NCBI GenBank assembly: GCA_030652715.1
Contig: JAUSQB010000276.1
Span: 1 to 5,916, forward strand
Direction: 5' to 3'
Source: Rugosibacter sp.
GTDB lineage: Bacteria; Pseudomonadota; Gammaproteobacteria; Burkholderiales; Rhodocyclaceae
Length of the DNA: 5,916 bases
The position numbers were made by a program, and so were the translations under genes. Shown here piece after piece: positions 1 to 5,916 of the stretch. The notes beneath the pieces were generated by a model. That model searched no databases. It worked only from the letters and a program-made list of their open reading frames with translations, and was not told the origin of the DNA. Every line of letters starts with the position of its first letter. Position 1 is the first letter of the stretch.

Positions 1-639
<639 letters not shown>

Positions 640-666
640 TTATTGCGGCGAAAAGAAAGATAAGAT

Positions 667-1089
667 ATGGCTATGACAGTTCATGTAGATGTAGTCAGTG
701 CAGAAGCGTCCATTTTCTCCGGTTTGGCTGAGTTTGTTGCTTTGCCGGGTGAAAATGGCGAGTTGGGGATTTTGCCAGGCCATATGCCGCTGATGACCCG
801 TATCAAACCGGGTGCAGTACGTATCAAGCTGCCACAGGGCAAAGAGGAGCTTATTTTTGTTGCCGGTGGTCTGCTTGAAGTGCAGCCTGGATTGGTTACG
901 GTGCTGGCAGATACAGCAATTCGTGGTGCGGATCTTGATCAGGCCAAAGCGCTGGAAGCCAAGAAGCGTGCTGAGGAAGCCTTGGCGAATCGTAATGCCG
1001 AGATGGACTATGCTCGTGCTCAGGCTGAGTTAAGTGAGGCCATCGCGCAGTTGTCGGCAATTGAACGGCTGCGTAAGCTTGGCCGCTAA
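667..1089 (+). CDS. atpC: F1Fo ATP synthase subunit epsilon
   Basis: Epsilon is part of the central stalk of F1. It couples rotation of gamma to the c-ring and can inhibit ATP hydrolysis through its C-terminal helices. The 140 residues match the usual length. An N-terminal beta-sandwich domain spans roughly residues 1-86, with [28 protein letters not shown] and GGLLEVQPG, followed by [12 protein letters not shown] charged helical hairpin (about 90-140), rich in Ala, Lys, Arg and Glu, ends the protein. The start at 667 gives the conserved MAMT opening and follows a purine-rich stretch (AAAGAAAGATAAG) that can serve as ribosome binding site; the ATG two codons later is a less likely alternative. 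It is the last gene of the atp operon here: a strong hairpin terminator begins 32 bases after the stop codon. Confidence 0.97.
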   Translation: MAMTVHVDVVSAEASIFSGLAEFVALPGENGELGILPGHMPLMTRIKPGAVRIKLPQGKEELIFVAGGLLEVQPGLVTVLADTAIRGADLDQAKALEAKKRAEEALANRNAEMDYARAQAELSEAIAQLSAIERLRKLGR

Positions 1090-1121
1090 AATCGCTTGAG
1101 TTGTTGTGTTGATTAGGGATG

Positions 1122-1149
1122 AAAAAAGGCAGCTTGCGCTGCCTTTTTT
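1122..1149. terminator. Bidirectional rho-independent terminator between atpC and sodB
   Basis: A perfect 12-base-pair inverted repeat (AAAAAAGGCAGC, loop TTGC, GCTGCCTTTTTT) lies between the convergent ends of atpC and sodB. The GC core is GGCAGC/GCTGCC. A run of six T follows it on the + strand, and the six A on the other side give the same T-run on the - strand. It starts 32 bases after the atpC stop and 24 bases after the sodB stop, so it can end both transcripts. Read directly from sequence; activity is inferred. Confidence 0.9.
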
Positions 1150-1173
1150 GTTGTGCCTGGATTCGCGCTTGAT

Positions 1174-1758
1174 CTAGGCAAAGTTTTTTTCCGCAAAAGC
1201 CCAATTAACAAGCGATGCGAGGAATGTTTCCACAAATTTAGGCCGCGCATTGCGGTAATCGATGTAGTAAGCATGCTCCCAGACATCGATTGTCAGCAAA
1301 GGCTTGTCCCCGGAAGTCAATGGTGTGCCGGCAGCACTGGTATTAACAATATCCACCGAACCGTCGGCTTTTTTCACCAGCCAGGTCCAGCCTGAGCCGA
1401 AATTACCAACGGCAGATGCTTGGAATGCCTTCTTGAATTCTTCAAGGCTTCCCCATTTGGCAGTGATTGCATCAGCCAATGCGCCGTTTGGCGATCCACC
1501 ACCGGCAACTTTCATACTGTTCCAGAAAAATGTGTGGTTCCAGACCTGGGCTGCGTTATTAAAAACGCCTCCCGCAGGGGCTTTCTTGATGATGGCTTCA
1601 AGATCAAGATTTTCGTACTCTGTGCTTTTGATCAGATTGTTAAGGTTGGTAACGTAGGCCTGATGATGCTTGCCATAATGATATTCAAAGGTTTCTTTCG
1701 AGATGAGGGGAGCCAGTGCATCCATAGCATATGGCAAAGGGGGGAGAGTATGTTCCAT
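1174..1758 (-). CDS. sodB: Superoxide dismutase, iron type
   Basis: This cytoplasmic enzyme converts superoxide to oxygen and hydrogen peroxide. The 194-residue length fits the Fe/Mn superoxide dismutase family. The alpha-hairpin domain (about residues 1-85) carries [21 protein letters not shown] and [12 protein letters not shown]; the alpha/beta domain carries [10 protein letters not shown] and [13 protein letters not shown]. The expected metal ligands are His27, His75, Asp158 and His162. Gln71 in the AAQVWNH segment sits where iron-type enzymes keep their active-site glutamine, which, with close similarity to E. coli SodB as I recall it, favours iron over manganese. No signal peptide is present. 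The start at 1758 has a good ribosome binding site (AAGGA, 7 bases upstream). The gene is convergent with atpC and divergent from the fadL-type gene, so it is probably transcribed alone. I could not find a convincing Fur box upstream. Confidence 0.97.
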   Translation of the reverse strand: MEHTLPPLPYAMDALAPLISKETFEYHYGKHHQAYVTNLNNLIKSTEYENLDLEAIIKKAPAGGVFNNAAQVWNHTFFWNSMKVAGGGSPNGALADAITAKWGSLEEFKKAFQASAVGNFGSGWTWLVKKADGSVDIVNTSAAGTPLTSGDKPLLTIDVWEHAYYIDYRNARPKFVETFLASLVNWAFAEKNFA

Positions 1759-1806
1759 GGTTAATTCCTTAAAAAGAGGGAATGCGAATGATACTTAAGA
1801 CCAGTG

Positions 1807-1835
1807 ATTGTAGGCAGGATTATGGGAGCCGACAA
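1807..1835 (-). promoter_or_regulatory. Probable sigma70 promoter of sodB
   Basis: On the - strand there is TTGTCG (1830-1835, 4 of 6 matches to the -35 consensus), a 17-base spacer, and TACAAT (1807-1812, 5 of 6 matches to the -10 consensus). An A/T-rich stretch directly upstream (1838-1856) resembles an UP element. Transcription would start near 1800, giving a leader of roughly 40 bases before the sodB ATG. Based on motif match and position only. Confidence 0.55.
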
Positions 1836-1860
1836 TCTTTTCATTGAAAATTTATCGTAC

Positions 1861-1889
1861 TTGCCTTCAATAAAAGAGAGGCATAGAGT
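1861..1889 (+). promoter_or_regulatory. Possible sigma70 promoter of the fadL-type gene
   Basis: TTGCCT (1861-1866) and TAGAGT (1884-1889) are separated by 17 bases, each matching 4 of 6 consensus positions. The leader to the ATG at 1945 would be about 50 bases. It is the best-spaced pair I see upstream of this gene, but the match is modest and could be chance in an A/T-rich region. Confidence 0.33.
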
Positions 1890-1944
1890 GTTTCTTCATT
1901 CGCCGGTAGCGATAGAAAAAGAATAAAAATACGAGGAGATCGAA

Positions 1945-3201
1945 ATGAAGCGCATAGCTCACTTACGCACTCCGTTAGTTCTAATCCTGAGCGTGATGTT
2001 ACCCATCACGGCGAATGCCGCAGGATTTGCGTTGCAAAATCAAAACGGCGCTGGCAATGGCAATGCTTTTGCAGGCGCAGCTGCCAGCGCTGAAGACGCC
2101 AGCACAGTAATTTTCAATCCGGCAGGCCTGACCTATCTATCTGAAGGGCACAGCCTCGCTATTGCTGGCACAGTGCTCAATCGCTCGGTTAATTTCAGCA
2201 ATGCAGGCACGGCAGCAATGCCCACTTTTGCTTTGGGTAATAGCGGGGGAGATGGCGGTGGAACTTCATTGATCCCCGCAGCCTATTATGCGTATGCTAT
2301 TTCACCACGCCTGCGCATCGGCGTTGGGCTGTCGCCGACTTTTGGCAACAAAACCGAGTATGAGGAAAAATTCATAGGGCGATTTTCTGGCTATTTTGCT
2401 GAAATCAAGCAGATCAACATTAACCCTTCGATTGCCTATCGCTTGAACGACACCGTTTCGCTGGGTTTCGGCCTTGACTATGCGCGAAGCGAAGTCGAGT
2501 TTCGCCAGATGGCACCCGTGGCCGCAGCTACCCAGCGCATAGCCAAACTGGAAGGGGATGATGACGCATGGGGCTATAACCTTGGGGTGATGTTTCAGTT
2601 TTCACCCGCCACGCGTCTTGGGCTGGCCTATCGCTCACAGGTCAAGTTTCATCTTGAGGGCAAGCAAGACATTCAGGGTGTGCTCAATCGAAATATTAGG
2701 GCAGAACTTGAAACACCGGATAATCTCTCGCTGGCTTTGCATCAACGCCTGAGTGATCGCTGGGATATGCTGGCCGATATCACCTGGACCTACTGGAGTT
2801 CAATCAAGACGATTACGGCGACCAACGCAAGAACAAGTGCGCCTGTTGCGGCGCTGAATTTTAATTTTCGCGATACCTACCGTGTAGGCCTTGGGGCTAA
2901 CTGCCGACTAAACGACACCTGGAAATTACGCATTGGCACGGCCTACGATAAAACGCCGGTGCCCAGTGCTGCCGACCGAACCATGACGCTGCCGGACGCA
3001 GATCGAACCTGGCTTTCAGTCGGTGCGCGTTATGCTTTATCGCCGAAAAGTTCGCTGGATATGGGTTACAGCCATATTTTCTTCAAGAAAGCAGTAACGG
3101 AAAGAGCGGTTGCCCTGGGCGGGCCTTTCACGCAAACCATACGCGGCAACTTTGACACCAGCGCTGATTTGCTCTCGGTGCAATACAACCACAGTTTTTG
3201 A
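1945..3201 (+). CDS. FadL/OmpP1/TodX family outer-membrane transporter
   Basis: This is a predicted 14-strand outer-membrane beta-barrel of the family that takes up long-chain fatty acids (FadL) or hydrophobic aromatics (TodX, XylN). At 418 residues it is slightly shorter than E. coli FadL. A clear signal peptide (MKRIAHLR, hydrophobic stretch, ANA|AG) predicts cleavage after residue 25. The mature N terminus (AGFALQNQNGAGNGNAFAG, then DASTVIFNPAG at about 51-61) is the family's hatch region with its conserved NPAG motif. The rest alternates aromatic and polar strands with glycine-rich turns, and the chain ends SVQYNHSF, a terminal phenylalanine as expected for barrel assembly by BAM. The start at 1945 has a strong ribosome binding site (GAGGAG, 6 bases upstream). 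It appears to be a single-gene unit, divergent from sodB and convergent with ubiJ. No beta-oxidation or aromatic-degradation genes adjoin it, so the substrate cannot be named, and I leave the symbol empty although a database may call it fadL. Confidence 0.9.
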   Translation: MKRIAHLRTPLVLILSVMLPITANAAGFALQNQNGAGNGNAFAGAAASAEDASTVIFNPAGLTYLSEGHSLAIAGTVLNRSVNFSNAGTAAMPTFALGNSGGDGGGTSLIPAAYYAYAISPRLRIGVGLSPTFGNKTEYEEKFIGRFSGYFAEIKQININPSIAYRLNDTVSLGFGLDYARSEVEFRQMAPVAAATQRIAKLEGDDDAWGYNLGVMFQFSPATRLGLAYRSQVKFHLEGKQDIQGVLNRNIRAELETPDNLSLALHQRLSDRWDMLADITWTYWSSIKTITATNARTSAPVAALNFNFRDTYRVGLGANCRLNDTWKLRIGTAYDKTPVPSAADRTMTLPDADRTWLSVGARYALSPKSSLDMGYSHIFFKKAVTERAVALGGPFTQTIRGNFDTSADLLSVQYNHSF

Positions 3202-3241
3202 AAGGGTTTTTAAGCAGCCAGTCAGCAGTAGGTCGTTGAGG

Positions 3242-3835
3242 TTAGCTCAGGCGCTGCAATCTTTTTTCCAGCCGCGCCAGGTCATCGCGCAATTTATTTA
3301 CATCGGCTGAAAAGTCGGCGCTGGTGATACGGCGAACTAAAGTCGGTTGTTCTTCGATGAGATATTCACTGATATTTTCTGCCAGATTCAAGGCGCGCTT
3401 TTTCTGATGAGCTGAAAAGATGTGAGCGCTTGCTACTAACCTATGCGAGATGATGTCACCGAATATTCTGGAAAGATCTTCTTCTACATCCCAGCGCAGA
3501 TGTTGCAAAACATAGCCCAGGCTTTGCGCAAATTCAGCCGAACCGCTGATGCGCGCCGTACGCATGATTGCCGCATGACCCTGCAGGGCAAGTAAGGGCG
3601 TGTTTGCCGGTAAGTCGATTGTTACCGCAGGTTCGACATGGGTTGTTGATGCGGCGACCAAGCCTTCCGGCGTCACGCCGAACACGGCTGAAAAAAGTGG
3701 GAGAGATATTTCTGCACATTGGCCTGCAAACGGCTGCAATTTCTCGCGCGCCCAAGCGGCCTGACCCAACAGATGATTGACAGTTGCTACAGCAGCCGTC
3801 ATGGCAAGCATCGAGGGATCAGGCAGAAGAGGCAT
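3242..3835 (-). CDS. ubiJ: UbiJ-like SCP2-domain ubiquinone biosynthesis accessory protein
   Basis: UbiJ (formerly YigP) is a non-enzymatic factor that, with UbiK, helps organise the soluble complex of late ubiquinone-synthesis enzymes; its SCP2 fold is thought to bind the lipid intermediates. With the chosen start the protein has 197 residues, close to the roughly 200 of E. coli UbiJ. The SCP2-like domain spans about residues 15-115. The stretch LRWDVEEDLSRIFGDIISHRL (about 113-133) is one I recall from betaproteobacterial homologues, and a leucine-heptad, charged coiled-coil segment closes the protein (about 179-197). The longest open frame starts at 3883, but that would overlap the upstream gene by 41 bases. 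The ATG at 3835 has a Shine-Dalgarno sequence at the right distance and gives the family's usual N terminus, so I prefer it. It is the last gene of the operon, with no clear terminator in the 40 bases to the convergent fadL-type gene. Confidence 0.85.
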   Translation of the reverse strand: MPLLPDPSMLAMTAAVATVNHLLGQAAWAREKLQPFAGQCAEISLPLFSAVFGVTPEGLVAASTTHVEPAVTIDLPANTPLLALQGHAAIMRTARISGSAEFAQSLGYVLQHLRWDVEEDLSRIFGDIISHRLVASAHIFSAHQKKRALNLAENISEYLIEEQPTLVRRITSADFSADVNKLRDDLARLEKRLQRLS

Positions 3836-3840
3836 AGCTG

Positions 3841-3845
3841 CCTTA
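3841..3845 (-). promoter_or_regulatory. Ribosome binding site deciding the ubiJ start
   Basis: TAAGG on the - strand lies 5 bases before the ATG at 3835. Its TAA is also the stop codon of the upstream Tim44-like gene, so a ribosome finishing that gene is already placed at the ubiJ start. This suggests translational coupling and supports the shorter ubiJ start over the ATG at 3883. Confidence 0.6.
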
Positions 3846-4739
3846 GTTTTGCTGAATGCCAGCCACTTGCCAGCCGCTCGCACCGTTTAGCGGTTTTACT
3901 AAATGCCATACTTCGGAAAAAGCCTCGGGTGCGTTTTGTGAATCTTCACGCAACTGCCCATGAAACCGCACGCTGGCTACATAACGGGTGGTTTCTGTGG
4001 AGACATCCAGCAAATCTGCTGCTAACTGAACGATATCGGTTTGTTGCGCAGCACGTTGACGCTCCTGAAACTGAAGTTGAATCTCAGCAGCCACTTCCGG
4101 CGTAGAGAATTGACGGATATCTTCCATATCGCCACGATCATTGGCGGCTTGCAAGCGCACGAAACTGAGCTTGGCCTGGCGTAAAAAGCCTTCCACATCG
4201 AAGTCAGCCGGAATGTTACTGGCTGTGGCTTGTGTCGCAATAGAAGTGGCCGTATTACCAGCGCCGCCCAGAGACGGACTCAAGACTTTTTCCGCATCAA
4301 AACTCATGGATTCTTGTCGCCCTGCGGAGTTTGCCCCAACAGGTTGAGGGTACAGAAGGGTATTTCCTGTAGCACGGTTGCCCAAAAAGCGCCGCAGGAG
4401 AAAAATGGCGCCCATGGCCAACAAGGCGATCAGCAAGAAATTAGCCGCGCCTTCGCCTAGCCCAAAATGAGAGAGCAGGGCGGCTAAGCCAATGCCTGTA
4501 GCAAGACCGGCAATCGGCCCCATCCAGCGGCCCATTCCTGTGCGTGGCGGGGTGCCCGACACGGGTGCGGTAGCAGATGAGGGTGCAGTATTTTGTGTTG
4601 GTGTAGTCGAGCGTGCGGGCGTCGCATCGCGCTTCATGCCTAAAGATTTGCCGCCACCCATGCGCCGAGCCTCGGCGGTATCGACTAGTATGCCTAAGCT
4701 AAAAAACGCGATACAAAAAAATATCATGAATTGTTTCAT
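3843..4739 (-). CDS. Tim44-like domain membrane protein
   Basis: A 298-residue predicted inner-membrane protein of a family common in betaproteobacteria; its role is not established. An N-terminal signal-like segment (MKQFMIFFCIAFFSLGILV, then DTAEA|RR) could be cleaved after residue 24. It is followed by the RRMGGGKSLG motif I recall from this family and a Thr/Pro/Ser/Ala-rich linker (about 38-67). Two hydrophobic stretches (about 73-92 and 98-115) end in positively charged RRFLGNR, and a second linker follows (about 120-175). The C-terminal domain (about 178-296: DVEGFLRQAKLSFVRLQAANDRGDMEDIRQF, then a VSTETTRYVASVRF strand region and VWHLVKP) has the Tim44-like/NTF2-like pattern. In mitochondria, Tim44 recruits Hsp70 to the import channel and binds cardiolipin; bacterial relatives should not be assumed to do the same. 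The start has AAAGGA 6 bases upstream. It lies 23 bases after ubiE and 7 bases before ubiJ, which points to a role linked to quinone synthesis or the membrane. Confidence 0.86.
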   Translation of the reverse strand: MKQFMIFFCIAFFSLGILVDTAEARRMGGGKSLGMKRDATPARSTTPTQNTAPSSATAPVSGTPPRTGMGRWMGPIAGLATGIGLAALLSHFGLGEGAANFLLIALLAMGAIFLLRRFLGNRATGNTLLYPQPVGANSAGRQESMSFDAEKVLSPSLGGAGNTATSIATQATASNIPADFDVEGFLRQAKLSFVRLQAANDRGDMEDIRQFSTPEVAAEIQLQFQERQRAAQQTDIVQLAADLLDVSTETTRYVASVRFHGQLREDSQNAPEAFSEVWHLVKPLNGASGWQVAGIQQN

Positions 4740-4762
4740 TGAATGTCCTTTTAAATTAATTT

Positions 4763-5506
4763 TTAAAATTTATACCCACGATGCAAGGCAACGACGCCCG
4801 CAGTGAGATTGAAGATGTCGACCCGCTCAAAGCCAATTTGTTCCATCATGGCTTTGAGTGCTGTTTGGTCGGGATGCATGCGGATGGATTCGGCTAAATA
4901 GCGATACGAGGCAGCATCCCCGGCGATTTTTTCACCGAGCCAGGGGAGCAGCTTGAATGAATAAGCATCGTAAATTTTCTCGAGCGGTGTCCATACCTTG
5001 GAAAATTCAAGTACGAGCAGCCGTCCGCCGGGGCGCAATACACGCAACATTTCAGACAGCGCCTGCTCTTTGCGCGTCATGTTGCGTAGGCCAAAGGCGA
5101 CGGTAACGATGTCGAAATAGTTATCAGGGAACGGCAATTTTTCGGCATCACATTGCGCCACCGGGGCAATAATCCCGGCGTCCAGCAGGCGATCGCGCCC
5201 TACGCTGAGCATGGCGTTATTGATATCGGTGAGCCATACCTGTCCGCCAGTTTCGGTTTGAGTGCCTACGCGGCGTGCAAAGGCTAAAGAAAGATCCGCC
5301 GTGCCGCCTGCAACATCCAGCACACGCTCGCCCGGGCGCGGTGCGGCGATGTTGATGGTGAACTTTTTCCATACGCGGTGCAGGCCGACGGACATGAGAT
5401 CGTTCATGATGTCGTACTTCGTTGCAACAGACGAAAACACCCCGGCGACGCGTTGCGCCTTGGTTTCTTCATTGACAGTTTCAAAACCGAAATGCGTTTT
5501 AGCCAT
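4763..5506 (-). CDS. ubiE: Ubiquinone/menaquinone biosynthesis C-methyltransferase UbiE
   Basis: UbiE is a SAM-dependent methyltransferase that C-methylates the benzoquinol intermediate of ubiquinone synthesis (and demethylmenaquinol where menaquinone is made). The 247 residues fit the family. Visible features: THFGFETV near the N terminus; the signature [17 protein letters not shown] (31-47); SAM-binding motif [12 protein letters not shown] (62-72); acidic Asp94 in LTDIN, expected to contact the SAM ribose; the DAEKLPFPD segment (120-128) and FGLRN (138-142); the second signature [16 protein letters not shown] (154-169); and the C-terminal [15 protein letters not shown] and [15 protein letters not shown]. 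The start MAKTHFGF fits homologues, although no strong Shine-Dalgarno sequence precedes it, so translation may depend on coupling with the DUF971 gene that ends 23 bases upstream. The Tim44-like gene follows after 23 bases. Whether the host makes menaquinone cannot be judged here. Confidence 0.97.
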   Translation of the reverse strand: MAKTHFGFETVNEETKAQRVAGVFSSVATKYDIMNDLMSVGLHRVWKKFTINIAAPRPGERVLDVAGGTADLSLAFARRVGTQTETGGQVWLTDINNAMLSVGRDRLLDAGIIAPVAQCDAEKLPFPDNYFDIVTVAFGLRNMTRKEQALSEMLRVLRPGGRLLVLEFSKVWTPLEKIYDAYSFKLLPWLGEKIAGDAASYRYLAESIRMHPDQTALKAMMEQIGFERVDIFNLTAGVVALHRGYKF

Positions 5507-5529
5507 GAGATTGTGTCACTTTTCGGGTT

Positions 5530-5916
5530 TCACTTATGGTTGTTACATCCGCTGCTGGGTGACTCTTTGGCGGTCGATTCCTCGCGGTTGGCCCCTGCCG
5601 CTGCCAGGCGTTGAAGATAATCCGTCCATAGTGCTGGCTGGTTAGCCCCTAAATAATGCAGCACGTCCCAGGAGAAAATACCGCTATCGTGACCGTCCGA
5701 GAAGGTGGGCTTGATGCCATAGCTGCCTACGGGGTCCAGCGTCAAAATAGCTACGTCGCGCTTGCCTGTTTGCAGTGTTTCCTGCCCCTTGCCGTGGCCG
5801 CGCACTTCAGCAGAAGGACTATATACTCGCAGAAATTCAGTGGGTAGTTGAAACCGGCTGCCATCATCAAAGGCGATTTCCAGCACGCACGATTTTTTGT
5901 GCAGGGTAATTTCGAT
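5530..5916 (-). CDS. DUF971 protein (gamma-butyrobetaine hydroxylase N-terminal-like), start outside window
   Basis: A small stand-alone protein of the DUF971 family, which resembles the N-terminal domain of gamma-butyrobetaine hydroxylase but lacks the oxygenase domain; its function is not known. The frame is open to the window edge. A GTG at 5886 could be taken as a start, but the ten codons upstream (IEITLHKKSC) continue the family's N terminus (EI-LH-KS-VLEI pattern), so the true start lies just beyond base 5916. The visible 128 residues include VLEIAFDDGSRFQLPTEFLR, RVYSPSAEVRGHG, TGKRDVAIL, GIKPTFSDGHDSGIFSW and LQRLAAAGANRE, the core pattern of the family. The last 20 or so residues are polar and probably disordered. 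As I recall, a DUF971 gene upstream of ubiE is common in betaproteobacteria. Here it is 23 bases from ubiE in the same direction. Confidence 0.9.
   Translation of the reverse strand: MEITLHKKSCVLEIAFDDGSRFQLPTEFLRVYSPSAEVRGHGKGQETLQTGKRDVAILTLDPVGSYGIKPTFSDGHDSGIFSWDVLHYLGANQPALWTDYLQRLAAAGANREESTAKESPSSGCNNHK

Noticed and set aside
896..1204. 102-codon open frame on the - strand across the end of atpC and the terminator
   Set aside because: It is the antisense shadow of atpC, crosses the terminator and the sodB end, and shows no recognisable protein features.
1304..1764. Open frames of 114-117 codons on the + strand inside sodB
   Set aside because: They are antisense to a clearly conserved sodB and have low-complexity, unrecognisable translations.
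1775..1800. Possible Fur box (GAATGATAC region) upstream of sodB
   Set aside because: Aligned by eye to the 19-base Fur consensus it matches too few positions in any register to support a call.
3202..3241. Possible terminator between the fadL-type gene and ubiJ
   Set aside because: There is a short run of five T and a small direct repeat (AGCAG...AGCAG), but no GC-rich hairpin next to a T-tract on either strand.
3836..3883. Longer ubiJ reading frame starting at 3883, adding 16 residues
   Set aside because: It overlaps the Tim44-like gene by 41 bases, and the extra residues do not resemble the usual UbiJ N terminus. The ATG at 3835 has its own Shine-Dalgarno sequence.
3719..4105. 128-codon open frame on the + strand across ubiJ and the Tim44-like gene
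   Set aside because: It is antisense to two genes with good family matches and has no recognisable domain.
4740..4775. Possible internal promoter in the A/T-rich stretch between ubiE and the Tim44-like gene
   Set aside because: TATAAA-like sequence is present on the - strand, but no -35 element lies at a suitable distance. The A/T richness may simply favour translation initiation.
5884..5886. GTG at 5886 as the start of the DUF971 protein
   Set aside because: The open frame continues upstream with residues typical of the family N terminus to the window edge, so the gene is cut by the window and does not start here.

Overview
The window looks like ordinary core-genome sequence from a betaproteobacterium. 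My best guess is the Nitrosomonadales/Gallionellales side, but that is recall of protein similarity and gene order, not a search. Base composition is moderate and even, and every gene reads as intact apart from the two cut by the window edges. I see no mobile element, CRISPR array, tRNA or rRNA.

Left part (1-1150, + strand): the 3' end of the F1Fo ATP synthase operon, with the C-terminal part of atpD (beta subunit) followed by complete atpC (epsilon subunit). A strong hairpin with A and T tracts on both sides closes the operon. The iron superoxide dismutase gene sodB runs in on the opposite strand, so the hairpin can terminate both transcripts.

Middle (1759-3201): a 186-base divergent intergenic region separates sodB (-) from a FadL/OmpP1/TodX-type outer-membrane transporter gene (+). 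It holds a good sigma70-like promoter for sodB and a weaker one for the fadL-type gene.

Right part (3242-5916, - strand): a tightly packed operon, read right to left. It contains a DUF971 (gamma-butyrobetaine hydroxylase N-terminal-like) gene cut by the window edge, ubiE (C-methyltransferase of ubiquinone/menaquinone synthesis), a membrane protein with a Tim44-like domain, and ubiJ (SCP2-domain accessory factor of ubiquinone synthesis). Gaps are 23, 23 and 7 bases, so the four genes are probably co-transcribed from a promoter outside the window. The cluster ends after ubiJ, where it meets the fadL-type gene tail to tail. The ubiB gene that often follows ubiJ is not present here.

The genes join respiration-related functions: ATP synthesis, superoxide removal and quinone synthesis. 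I found no convincing new system. The most open biology is the role of the two poorly characterised proteins (Tim44-like and DUF971) inside the ubiquinone operon.
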